This document shows, piece by piece, positions 28,776 through 36,474 of a stretch of DNA of 64,000 bases. Positions within the stretch are counted from its first letter, which is position 1. Each line of letters starts with the position of its first letter. A model generated the notes under the pieces. It was not told the origin of the DNA. It ran no database searches and saw only the letters and a program-made list of their open reading frames with translations. A program made the position numbers and the translations under genes. Origin of the DNA: Siderastrea siderea (taxonomy: Eukaryota; Cnidaria; Anthozoa; Scleractinia; Rhizangiidae); contig OZ034969.1 of the NCBI GenBank assembly GCA_964030785.1, positions 40,085,201-40,149,200 on the forward strand, written 5' to 3'.

Positions 28776-29820
28776 TCTTTTTGAAGTGTAACGTGACAAT
28801 GGTATGGCCTTCACCAAACTTGACCAAGTCTCCTCCTCTACCAATGGTTTCAGCCACTTGAACGTGAATCATTTCCACCACCTCGTTACGAAGAGACATG
28901 TATTGAATGTGCAACGGTTCAAAATACAGGTTGCCGCGTGCTTCACGCTTGTACTGGATTTCACGCAACAAATCAGTCACGCGATTGCCCACCACCGTGC
29001 TGCCTGCCACGTCAGAGTACACGTGCAACGATCGTGTGGGTTCGCCCACCACGGAACGAAATGCTACATTCAAGTTGGTGAAACGCCAACTACAACTCAT
29101 ACTCAATTGTAAATAATCCGGTAAAATAGAACGCACCGTCCAAAAGACCGCGTTCCCCTGACCGTCGGTGACATCGTTCCAATCATTGTCAGCGGGTTTT
29201 GTCATGTTGGGGATTTGATCCCCTATGAATTCTTGTTGTAAGTTGGGCCCCAAAATCAATACACTGTCAATTTTACGTAACCATCCCATCTTGAGCGCTA
29301 ACTTGGTGTAGATGGTCAGGGCTGGCGTGTCGGTGCCGCAATGACAGATATTGGTGTTGTCGATGAGCAGATCCTCGCCTTCCCACTTGAACTTGACGTA
29401 GGTGTGTTTGCCTTGATCGTTCAAAAACGTACCCCCTTGAATGGCCATTTCCATACGTTGTTGTTCCAAGTGAGTAATGATGGCTTTCATGAAACTCACG
29501 CCATCCACCACCCAATCCAAATCTTGGACGTCATTGATGATGCTTCGCGCGGTGTCTACTCGCGAGGTCATTTCCCCGTCTTTTGCACCCGGTTTGGGAT
29601 AGGTTTGGCCCCAGGATGTCCCCATGACGTACCCATTTTTCTTCACCAACTCATACAAATTGACGCGAGCATCTGGTAAGGAAATGGCACTCAACCCCAC
29701 TTGCCATCCACCTCCTGTGAGCTGTAACGGTTGAGGTAAACGAATCTTGAAGGAATTAGGTTGGTTGTTGGGAAATTCACGTCGGTTGGCATGACTGGGT
29801 AACGTCACGTAGAACGACAT
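28771..29820 (-). CDS. Penton-like (minor capsid) protein, copy B
   Basis: A longer frame would begin with GTG at 29838; the ATG at 29820, 14 bases past the upstream stop, gives MSFYVTLPSHANRREFP and 349 residues. It is paralogous to the next gene upstream: both share FYVTL.SHA...EFP.N near the start, a GW.VG...SLP segment, a RSLHVYSDV/RPLHVYCDV segment and the ending LVKFGEGH.....LHFK. Strand-rich proteins with this start are a standard Polinton component that I take as the single jelly-roll penton/minor capsid protein. It could instead be a fibre or spike. Confidence 0.7.
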   Translation of the reverse strand: MSFYVTLPSHANRREFPNNQPNSFKIRLPQPLQLTGGGWQVGLSAISLPDARVNLYELVKKNGYVMGTSWGQTYPKPGAKDGEMTSRVDTARSIINDVQDLDWVVDGVSFMKAIITHLEQQRMEMAIQGGTFLNDQGKHTYVKFKWEGEDLLIDNTNICHCGTDTPALTIYTKLALKMGWLRKIDSVLILGPNLQQEFIGDQIPNMTKPADNDWNDVTDGQGNAVFWTVRSILPDYLQLSMSCSWRFTNLNVAFRSVVGEPTRSLHVYSDVAGSTVVGNRVTDLLREIQYKREARGNLYFEPLHIQYMSLRNEVVEMIHVQVAETIGRGGDLVKFGEGHTIVTLHFKKT

Positions 29821-29834
29821 GTTGTCTTTGTTCT

Positions 29835-30875
29835 TCACACCACCACTTCCCTTTTAAAGTGGAGGGTCAGGAGGGCATGGCCTTCACCAAATTTCACCAG
29901 ATCCCCATTGGTTTCGGCCATCTGGGTTTCGACGATTTCCACCACTTCGTTGCGTACTGGGATATATTGAATATGTCGAGGTTCAAAGTGGGTGGTGTTT
30001 TGAGGCTGGTACTTGATTTCTCGTAAGAGATCGGTGATACGACCCCCTACCATGCTGCTGGTCCCTACATCACAATACACATGCAAAGGACGCGTGGAGG
30101 GAAATTCCAACGAGGGACGAAAGGTCTGGTTCACATTCACAAACCGCCAATTACACGTCATACTCAATTTCAGATAATCCCCCTCCACTTTCCAAAAGAT
30201 GGGGTTGTTGGCGGCATCGCGGATATCCGTCGGGGTGGGAATGGAGTCCGAATGAAATTCTTGCAAGAGATTCGGACCCACTCGATACACGCCCGTCGAC
30301 ACTTGTTCAATCCATCCCATTCTCAGAGCCAAGGATCTGCCCCATGACACGTGTGCTACTTGTCGTGTGTAATCGACATTGGTCGTATTCAACAACAAAT
30401 CCCCTTCGGAGGTCCATTCAAAGGTCGGATACAATTTAACGCCATTGTCCTCGGCCCATTTGTTTTTGGGTTCGGTTTGTTTGGCACGGCTTTGCTCGTA
30501 ACGGTACACCAGTTGATGAAAAAAGTGCGATCCCGTCGACGAGGCCAATTCCTTTCTCATATCTCGCCCGTAGACAGTGAGTTCGCGACGTTGATGCCAC
30601 CATCGATCGTTCCCTTGATCGTCTTGGGCATACACCCGTTCGTGCCAACGTACGTACAACAGAGGATGGGAATCACCCACGCCTCCTTCTTCCGCTATCA
30701 CGGGAATGGTGGGTAAGGATAAACTCACCATACCCACCATCCATCCTCGTCCCACAAATCGGATGGGTTTAGGCAATCGGTTTCTGAAATGATGACTCTT
30801 GTTCCCAGGAAACTCTTTGGTACTCGCATGACTCATCAACGTCACGTAAAACGAAGAATTGGGCACCAACGTCAT
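29835..30875 (-). CDS. Penton-like (minor capsid) protein, copy A
   Basis: 346 residues starting MTLVPNSSFYVTLMSHAS. It shares the N-terminal FYVTL.SHA motif, the central LLLNTTNVDY/LLIDNTNICH segment, the R.LHVY.DV segment and the FGEGHALLTLHFK ending with copy B. The pair probably arose by tandem duplication followed by strong divergence; division of labour (for example pentameric vertex versus spike base) is possible. It starts four bases downstream of the integrase stop. Confidence 0.7.
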   Translation of the reverse strand: MTLVPNSSFYVTLMSHASTKEFPGNKSHHFRNRLPKPIRFVGRGWMVGMVSLSLPTIPVIAEEGGVGDSHPLLYVRWHERVYAQDDQGNDRWWHQRRELTVYGRDMRKELASSTGSHFFHQLVYRYEQSRAKQTEPKNKWAEDNGVKLYPTFEWTSEGDLLLNTTNVDYTRQVAHVSWGRSLALRMGWIEQVSTGVYRVGPNLLQEFHSDSIPTPTDIRDAANNPIFWKVEGDYLKLSMTCNWRFVNVNQTFRPSLEFPSTRPLHVYCDVGTSSMVGGRITDLLREIKYQPQNTTHFEPRHIQYIPVRNEVVEIVETQMAETNGDLVKFGEGHALLTLHFKREVVV

Positions 30876-30878
30876 TGT

Positions 30879-32024
30879 TTAGTCACGTCGTCTTTTGGGT
30901 GGGCTTGTCTCTTTAGTCTTCAGTTGTCGTTTGGGTGGGCTTTTCCTCTGGGGTGGTTGGAGAGCCGTGACGTCTTGACTACGAATCCAACTATTGTACT
31001 TGTCGGGCCACCCTTTCCACTTGACCAACCAACGATCTTTTTGTCGCTTAAGTACCTTTTCGATGCGAAACACCTCGGATACATGGACTTTTTGTAAATC
31101 CTCTTCATAAAACGTACCTTGGACGGGGGTCTCATCCCATTCGTGAATCTTATACGTGGGCACAGATCCCGGGATCACCCGATGCACGACAAACACTTCT
31201 TCGGTCCAACCGGGTAAATAGCCTTTGGCAAAGGTACGATGAATCTTGTTGAGACGGACACGATCTCCGACTTTGAATTTAGGTTTTTTCTGGTCTTTCA
31301 ACCGTTGGGCATACAATCGTTTCCACACCGCTTCTTCGTTGTCCCACGTCACGTCTTGAGGGGCCATACCAATACTTCGATGCCGGGTGGCATTATACCC
31401 TTGCACCAACTCGGGTAAGACATCGTCAAACTGTAAGGTGTTGGCCGCGGTGAAATAACGGTACAACCGTTCTTTCAAGGTGCGATTAAATCGTTCCACC
31501 ACACTGGCTTTCGCATCCCCTTCGGTCGAAAAATGTTGAATGCCTTGCTCGTCAAGCCATCGTTGAAACGTCCGGTTGTAAAATTCTTTCCCTCGATCCG
31601 TTTGCAATCGATTCGGGTGGCGTCCTTTCAAAATCTTGTCAAAGGCATGGACCAACGCCACCCCGGTTTTGTCTTTCAACGGTTGTACCCACGCGTACTT
31701 GGACAACACATCCACGACGGTCAACAAGTAGCGTATACCCCGATTATACTTGGCCAAACGTTGCACTTCCACTAAATCCGCGGCCCATTGATCATCCAAC
31801 CCCCCTACGATCACGGGGACGGTGGGAAAACGACGACGTCGTGGTTTATGTAACGTATAGGCCAAATCCCGTTCCAAGACCCGTTGAGCTTTTTTCAAGG
31901 GGAGACGATGGGCTTTAGCAAATCGTTGCACCCCTCCTAAACTGCCGGGGGCTCGAGGATCGTGGTAACGATTCAACCATGATGGGGAGACCTTTTTCTT
32001 TCGAGGGGCCATACGTTCTGGCAT
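30879..32024 (-). CDS. Retroviral-type integrase with C-terminal chromodomain
   Basis: 381 residues; catalyses insertion with a 6-bp staggered cut. The RNase H-fold core shows Asp in WAADLVEV (D83), Asp in LQTDRGKEF (D143) and Glu in SVVERFNRTLK (E177), with 33 residues between the last two. A chromodomain follows (about 314-352: VSEVFRIEKVL..RWLVKWKGWP...SWI), as in many Polinton integrases. It may guide targeting to modified histones. No classical HHCC zinc finger is visible. ATGs at 32024 and 32012 are both possible; the start overlaps the 128-aa gene upstream by 52 bases. Confidence 0.95.
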   Translation of the reverse strand: MPERMAPRKKKVSPSWLNRYHDPRAPGSLGGVQRFAKAHRLPLKKAQRVLERDLAYTLHKPRRRRFPTVPVIVGGLDDQWAADLVEVQRLAKYNRGIRYLLTVVDVLSKYAWVQPLKDKTGVALVHAFDKILKGRHPNRLQTDRGKEFYNRTFQRWLDEQGIQHFSTEGDAKASVVERFNRTLKERLYRYFTAANTLQFDDVLPELVQGYNATRHRSIGMAPQDVTWDNEEAVWKRLYAQRLKDQKKPKFKVGDRVRLNKIHRTFAKGYLPGWTEEVFVVHRVIPGSVPTYKIHEWDETPVQGTFYEEDLQKVHVSEVFRIEKVLKRQKDRWLVKWKGWPDKYNSWIRSQDVTALQPPQRKSPPKRQLKTKETSPPKRRRD

Positions 32025-32359
32025 TCATCCCATAAGGTCGATATGGTGGGGACCGTGTGGGGATGCGCCTTTTGAATGATTCGATACCATCGCCATGCCT
32101 CTGGGTGAGCTTTTAACCATAAGACAAACACCACCCATCGATATAGGTTGCGGTCCACATGGGTTTCTTCAAAGAGGTGGAGAGGATGCGTGTCCTCGGG
32201 ACATGGGGGTATGGGGATTTGGGTGCCGGGTTGGTGATCATATAAGACTTGACAAAGGGTTTGATGACATTGCCATTGCCCCAGGGACAAGACAGACTCC
32301 CACGCATCACACACAGACTCCATGGTGACATTGATAAAAAATTTTATTCGTTCTCTCAT
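31973..32359 (-). CDS. Unrecognised 128-aa protein upstream of the integrase
   Basis: The ATG at 32359 abuts the stop of the GRF gene; a second ATG at 32320 (MESVCDAW) is also possible. The protein is rich in Trp, His and Cys, predicted helical (RWVVFVLWLKAHPEAWRWYR), and ends in a basic tail. It overlaps the integrase by 52 bases. I do not recognise a family. Its place at the head of the integrase suggests a regulatory or replication role, without direct evidence. Confidence 0.6.
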   Translation of the reverse strand: MRERIKFFINVTMESVCDAWESVLSLGQWQCHQTLCQVLYDHQPGTQIPIPPCPEDTHPLHLFEETHVDRNLYRWVVFVLWLKAHPEAWRWYRIIQKAHPHTVPTISTLWDECQNVWPLERKRSPHHG

Positions 32360-33223
32360 TTAAAAGAGACCTAGACGGCCGCAACTGATGGTCTCTAGAC
32401 CTTTCTGCCAGTTGTCCACACTGTCACTGTACTTGGGGGGTGGTGGAGCTGGGGCCACCATCATTTCTTGACGGTTCTTGAGATCTTGAATTTCTCGTAA
32501 CAATTGTTTCTCATAGTCTGTCAGGGGTCGTTCTCGTTCCACGTCCTCTTTCCTTCTGACTGGAGGGCCAGGGATGTCATAGCCCCTCTTGGGATATCCT
32601 TGAGCATCACGGGTGGGTGCTTCAGCTTGTTGGTCGGCTTTTTTGGGAGGGTTGTCATGAAACCACGTCCAGTACTTGGAACCCAAGGGTTGATCGGCCC
32701 ATCGGAAGAAGCCACACGTTTTCTTGGAACAAGTCAGAAACAAGCGATCGGGGTTCTGGGTCGAATGACTCTGTTGAAGCGTGGCGGGTTCACGGCAAAA
32801 GCATTGTAAACCACCCCACATGTCCAACACTTCTACATGAGGTTGACTATACACGGCTTTCATATACTCCAGAACTTGATCTTGACCACAAAACAGCAAA
32901 CACGGTTGCATGGGACATTTCACATACTTCCATCCCTTTTGAGATTCTCGGGCCTCCAAACGCACCTCATGGTAAGGACATACCATAGTGTCCACTGAAC
33001 TGGGAGGATCATACACGGTCGTCAAGGTGAATTGAGGTGATGGGGGTGATTGCTCCACCATGTCATTCAATTCTTTCATCATATCTTCCACAGCAGCTCG
33101 GGTGTCTTCCACCACGTCGCACACCACAGGATCACAGTCCACGGGCGTCATATGTTGAATGCTCTTCTTCTTCTTCTTCCCCTCTGGGGGATGGGTTGAT
33201 TTTCTCTTCCGATCGACAGACAT
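32360..33223 (-). CDS. GRF-type zinc-finger protein
   Basis: A longer frame would begin at a TTG (33232); the ATG at 33223 lies about 40 bases after TATAAAAAG (33263-33270), giving 287 residues. After a Lys-rich start (KRKRKST, GKKKKK) there are two zinc modules: CPYH...KCPMQPC (about 82-108) and a GRF finger CFC...RLFLTCSKKTCGFFRWAD (141-177). GRF fingers bind single-stranded nucleic acid in topoisomerase III, APE2 and viral proteins. The C-terminus has a coiled coil (LLREIQDLKNRQ). Likely a replication or recombination accessory. It diverges from the SLOG gene. Confidence 0.75.
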   Translation of the reverse strand: MSVDRKRKSTHPPEGKKKKKSIQHMTPVDCDPVVCDVVEDTRAAVEDMMKELNDMVEQSPPSPQFTLTTVYDPPSSVDTMVCPYHEVRLEARESQKGWKYVKCPMQPCLLFCGQDQVLEYMKAVYSQPHVEVLDMWGGLQCFCREPATLQQSHSTQNPDRLFLTCSKKTCGFFRWADQPLGSKYWTWFHDNPPKKADQQAEAPTRDAQGYPKRGYDIPGPPVRRKEDVERERPLTDYEKQLLREIQDLKNRQEMMVAPAPPPPKYSDSVDNWQKGLETISCGRLGLF

Positions 33224-33239
33224 CGTACTCAAAGGTTGA

Positions 33240-33438
33240 TGTCACCCCTACCGACCATGCCTTTTTATACCTTACACCCTTGACTGTCATTGGTCAGCTT
33301 ATCCTACCCATATAAGGACTTGTTATCTTCCCATTGGTCAGCTTGTTCAATCCAAATAAGGACCTCTTGTCTTCCCATTGGTCCGTTGTCCCTATTTAAG
33401 ACGGTCCCTTGGTCTCTAGATCTTCATTCTCAAAAGCC
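33240..33438. promoter_or_regulatory. Bidirectional promoter with tandem CCAAT-CArG repeats
   Basis: Leftward it has TATAAAAAG (33263-33270) for the GRF gene. Rightward there are repeated units of about 44 bp: ATTGG (33290, 33333 and 33378) with CArG boxes CCATATAAGG (33308-33317) and CCAAATAAGG (33352-33361), both perfect CC(A/T)6GG, and a near match CCTATTTAAG (33391-33400) that may also act as TATA for the SLOG gene. CArG boxes bind SRF, so the accessory gene may respond to growth or stress signals. The function is inferred. Confidence 0.7.
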
Positions 33439-34167
33439 ATGCCCCCAGACATTGACATGATCGGAGAACAAGATCTCGGTGCCTTGGAACTGCAAGTGGG
33501 TCATGGCCATGTGGTCTACACCGGGGGAGCCAAAGGTACGGATGCCCTCGTGGAACAACATGCCAAACACTTTGGGATGCAACTAGAAGTCCTGGTCCCC
33601 CCGAACCATCCTCGATCCACTTTCATCACCCCTTCTACAGTGGAAGTCCTGATGCTGGCCAACCCCCATCTTCACCAGGCGGCGGAGAAACTAGGCAAAC
33701 AAATGCCCAGTCATTTTTACACCCTGCAATTATTGCAACGCAATTATCAAATTGCCAAAAAAGCCCATACCATCTATGCCTTTGGCATCTTGGAACCGGA
33801 TCATAAACGCGTGAAAGGAGGCACTGGTTGGACTGTGCAATTGGCTATGGATCAAGGCAAACCCGTCTACCTGTTTGACATCCCCAGTCAATCATGGTAC
33901 CGCTCGGACCATTACTACCAAGTCAATGAGAATGCCGCCACCCTGGTGACTGGCAGTCAGTTTGTCCCTTGGGGACCTAAAAAGCCCACCCTTCATCAAA
34001 GCAGTGCTATCGTGGGATCCCGGGATGTGGACGAGAAAACCCGAGCCGAAATTCAAGCCTTATTCAACCCTCCTTCTGTCTACCCGAGAACATTGATCAA
34101 TTACGCATGGAACTGGAAGACTTTCATTTGTAATTTTTTTAGTTTTTACTTTTGGAATTGTACATAG
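33439..34167 (+). CDS. SLOG-domain (Rossmann-type nucleotide-binding) protein
   Basis: The frame is open from 33409, but that ATG lies too close to the TATA-like box at 33391-33400; the ATG at 33439 (MPPDIDM) fits a start site near 33420. The 242-residue product has the SLOG signatures YTGGAKGTDALVEQHAKHFG (near residue 26), LQRNYQIAKKAHTIYAFG and GGTGWTVQLAMDQGKPVYLFD without its last residue. A segment AIVGSRDVDEKTRAEIQALF, which normally begins a SLOG fold, sits at the C-terminus, so the domain is circularly permuted or followed by a truncated second copy. SLOG proteins bind or process nucleotide-derived signals in prokaryotic defence systems. The last 30 residues run into AT-rich DNA and may be eroded. 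Confidence 0.7.
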   Translation: MPPDIDMIGEQDLGALELQVGHGHVVYTGGAKGTDALVEQHAKHFGMQLEVLVPPNHPRSTFITPSTVEVLMLANPHLHQAAEKLGKQMPSHFYTLQLLQRNYQIAKKAHTIYAFGILEPDHKRVKGGTGWTVQLAMDQGKPVYLFDIPSQSWYRSDHYYQVNENAATLVTGSQFVPWGPKKPTLHQSSAIVGSRDVDEKTRAEIQALFNPPSVYPRTLINYAWNWKTFICNFFSFYFWNCT

Positions 34168-34280
34168 CTTTCTTTTTCAATTTTTTTACTTTTTATTTTT
34201 TCCCATTGTACATATTTTTTTACTTTTTTATTTTTTCAAAATTGTAGATAGCTTTTTCAATTTGTAAATAGGAGCACCCC
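34130..34280. repeat. T-rich degenerate repeat after the SLOG gene
   Basis: Repeated words TTTTTTACTTTTTATTTTTT and ATTGTACATA/ATTGTAGATA at a spacing of about 55 bases. It covers the 3' end of the SLOG reading frame. Confidence 0.7.
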
Positions 34281-34450
34281 AACCCGCGTGGCAAAGAACA
34301 CAGACCACCCTTTGTAAAAAACATCAACTCTTTTTAATTAAAAAATAAAAAACTGACATCACTGAGTTTGCACGTTGATCATAAATAAATGTCTCTTGAC
34401 GCACAGTAGCCTTGACTCACAATACAAAACGCAACAGGAATAAAAAATGT

Positions 34451-34972
34451 TCATTGTCCCAAACACCGACGCACAGCCTCCATCGCCTCCCTTTCTATGT
34501 CTTCCAATCTTTTATATTCATCCCTTCTTTCCTGCGCGACCACTTTAAAAAAATACGCAATGGCGGACCATTCGTCATCTTTATGCACGCGCGGCAAGTG
34601 CTCGGCCAAGAAGGAGTCCAGGTCTCGAAATTGTGGTAAGGTGATGGGCCAATAGCGGTCATTAGTCGTCCACACCAAGTGGTTCTGAATCCACGGGATA
34701 ATGCGCTTCACCAGAGCTTTCTTCAACAACCTGTAGGTGAGACTCTGGAGAGGGCGTCCATTTTCCATCTCCACGAAGCACAACATGAAAAGACGAAGAA
34801 ACGCTGCCACGCGCTGCCGGGTGAGAGGGCGCCATGATTCCTCCCTCCTGGCGTACATGGCTCTGGTGTGGCGTTCCACCGGCGTTCGCTCAGGGCCCAC
34901 TCTGCTTCTTAACACCTCTTCTCCTCCCACATTCGTTTCACTACACAGGGAGCCCAACACAGTTCTCGACAT
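34451..34972 (-). CDS. Possible Bcl-2-like protein (173 aa)
   Basis: The C-terminal two thirds are all-helical. A segment TRQRVAAFLRLFMLCFVEME (51-70) resembles the BH1 region of Bcl-2 proteins in spacing and hydrophobic pattern. It is followed about 25 residues later by IIPWIQNHLVW (91-101), matching the W-I-Q position of BH2, and by further amphipathic helices. No C-terminal membrane anchor is visible. Bcl-2 homologues have been reported in adintoviruses, which supports the idea. The gene is leftward with TATATAA at 35051-35057, and shares a bidirectional promoter with the RING-like gene. Sequence identity is too low for certainty. Confidence 0.4.
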   Translation of the reverse strand: MSRTVLGSLCSETNVGGEEVLRSRVGPERTPVERHTRAMYARREESWRPLTRQRVAAFLRLFMLCFVEMENGRPLQSLTYRLLKKALVKRIIPWIQNHLVWTTNDRYWPITLPQFRDLDSFLAEHLPRVHKDDEWSAIAYFFKVVAQERRDEYKRLEDIEREAMEAVRRCLGQ

Positions 34973-35228
34973 TTTTCAGCTCACACAACAAACATAAGTC
35001 ACACAGACCGAACTCAAAGCTAGGAGTGACGTCCTGGGGCCTCCCTTGACTTATATACCCTGATTTGCGCAATGCACCATGGTCTATCTAAGGAGGGGGG
35101 GGAGGGGGGTCCCCCCACCTCTTCCCCTCCCACAGCATGATGGGGTCTTTCTCTCATTGGCCCCTTCCCTCCCACGTGACCCTTTTGTTTCTCTATAAAA
35201 ACCCCCGTCTCATTTCACACTTCAACTC
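34973..35228. promoter_or_regulatory. Bidirectional early promoter, right copy
   Basis: Rightward it holds ATTGGCCCCTTCCC (35155), a CACGTG E-box (35174) and TATAAAAA (35194-35201), 28-35 bases before the RING-like ATG. A G/C-run palindrome (GGGGGGTCCCCCC) is at about 35107, and a leftward TATATAA at 35051. The order and spacing match the polymerase-side half of 19110-19348, so one promoter is a copy of the other. Confidence 0.85.
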
Positions 35229-36101
35229 ATGGATAATCCAGAAACCCAACAAGTGATGGCTCAACCCCAACCATGCCTGGTGTGTAAAAAACCTGTCACC
35301 AAACCAACCATTTTGATGTGCTGCGAACAACCCTGTCATCTAACCTGTGCCAAACGGCGGGGAAAAGAAAGTACCAATCCTAACTGGGGTTGCTTTAGAT
35401 GTCTACACGGAACTAGCCTCCAAGTCCTTGAAATCCTCCATGAAGAATGGAAAAAAGACCTCCAATTTGTGAAAGAAGTCAAACGTAACTGGTACCAGCA
35501 TACTTTTCCGGGAATCACACATCACCACTATCCTCTCTGGTATGGTATCGGTTATCAATTGAAGTGCGGTGAACCCATATGTTTGGGAGGCGTCCAAGGG
35601 TTCTGGGGAAAACACAAACCCAGGTATGTCTCATTTCAAGAAATCGAGTTTCTTGGCCAGACCCCAAGCGAAGTCATTTCAAGCATGAAACAACTGAATC
35701 CTTTCCCCACCACCCAGTGTGTCGCCTGTAAGGAAAGTGTCACCTATCAAATCATATTGAGCTGCTGCCGATTCCCCTGTCATGTAGCCTGTGCTGACAA
35801 CTGGAGAAAGAATCCTCATCTAATCACCAAATGTCATTGCATCCGACAAGGCCATTCCACCACAGTCATTGAAATCCTCAATTACGATTGGAAAGAAGAC
35901 CCCCAATTTGTGAAAGAAGTCAATCGTATCTGGAATGGTCATCTGTGGTATGGTATTTGTCATACAGGCACCGGAGCCGTTCAAGGATTCTGGGGAAAAA
36001 TCTTCAAGAATCCGGATACAATCAGCAACATACCCCATTTTCTTGGCCACACCCCAAGCGAAGTCCTTTCACACATGAAGAACATTTTGAGTTCTCAGTA
36101 A
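35229..36101 (+). CDS. Tandem RING/PHD-like zinc protein (290 aa)
   Basis: Two internal copies of one module. Each starts with a zinc motif, CLVCKKPV...CCEQPCHLTC...CFRC and CVACKESV...CCRFPCHVAC...CHC (C-x2-C, CC, P-C-H-x2-C, C-x2-C or C-x-C). Each continues with LEILHEEWKKD/IEILNYDWKED, VKEV..W, a LWYGI segment, VQGFWGK and GQTPSEV/GHTPSEV. The zinc part is RING- or PHD-like, so ubiquitin ligase activity is possible; the C-terminal half of the module is not known to me. A CACGTG/TATA promoter precedes it and AATAAA (36127-36132) follows. As an end-located early-type gene it may counter host responses. Confidence 0.7.
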   Translation: MDNPETQQVMAQPQPCLVCKKPVTKPTILMCCEQPCHLTCAKRRGKESTNPNWGCFRCLHGTSLQVLEILHEEWKKDLQFVKEVKRNWYQHTFPGITHHHYPLWYGIGYQLKCGEPICLGGVQGFWGKHKPRYVSFQEIEFLGQTPSEVISSMKQLNPFPTTQCVACKESVTYQIILSCCRFPCHVACADNWRKNPHLITKCHCIRQGHSTTVIEILNYDWKEDPQFVKEVNRIWNGHLWYGICHTGTGAVQGFWGKIFKNPDTISNIPHFLGHTPSEVLSHMKNILSSQ

Positions 36102-36112
36102 GGACACCATGT

Positions 36113-36468
36113 TTGTAAAACAAACCAATAAAACATGATTTATTCATTTTTGTGTTGTTTTCACTCCAAAGGGTTACCCACGTTCCCAAAATTGGACTTT
36201 GGACTTTGAGCCCGCGTTTTCTCAGCGGTTTTAACACACCTTGAGCCCACGATCCTTTTTTTCCCACTGGTCAGCGGTTTCCCATTCTAAACCACGTGAC
36301 TTCCGGTTCCCATGAGCCCACGATCCTTTTTTTCCCACTGGTCAGCGGTTTCCCATTCTAAACCATGTGACTTCCGGTTCCAGGCACTTCCGGTTCCGGT
36401 GACGTCATTGATTTGCTCTCGACCAATCAGAAGCCAGTATTTTCCCCCAACGGGCCCCCTTTACTACT
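36113..36468 (-). repeat. Right terminal inverted repeat
   Basis: Reverse complement of 14550-14894 with a few substitutions and indels (about 356 versus 345 bp). It contains the same CRE, ETS and CCAAT motifs and the same internal tandem duplication of about 70 bp. It ends CTTTACTACT, followed by the AGCAAT duplication. The inner end carries AATAAA for the RING-like gene. Confidence 0.95.
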
Positions 36469-36474
36469 AGCAAT
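36469..36474. repeat. Target site duplication, right copy
   Basis: AGCAAT, identical to 14544-14549. Confidence 0.95.

Larger units (their letters stand above)
14550..36468. mobile_element. Complete integrated Polinton/Maverick (adintovirus-like) element, 21.9 kb
   Basis: The element is bounded by inverted repeats of about 350 bp that start AGTAGTAAAGGGGGCCC and by an exact 6-bp duplication (AGCAAT). Inside are the hallmark genes: polymerase B, integrase, packaging ATPase, adenovirus-like protease and double-jelly-roll capsid protein, plus penton-like, core-like, PLA2 and accessory genes. Its G+C content is clearly higher than that of the AT-rich flanks. Layout: polymerase leftward and a spliced regulator rightward at the left end; a leftward late block from 33223 to 21316; SLOG (rightward), Bcl-2-like (leftward) and RING-like (rightward) genes at the right end. 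No core ORF is interrupted, and the inverted repeats are nearly identical, so it looks recently integrated. Whether it makes virions is not visible from sequence. Confidence 0.95.

Noticed and set aside
29821..29838. Upstream start of penton-like copy B at 29838
   Set aside because: The codon is GTG; the ATG at 29820 lies just after the previous stop and matches the conserved FYVTL start.
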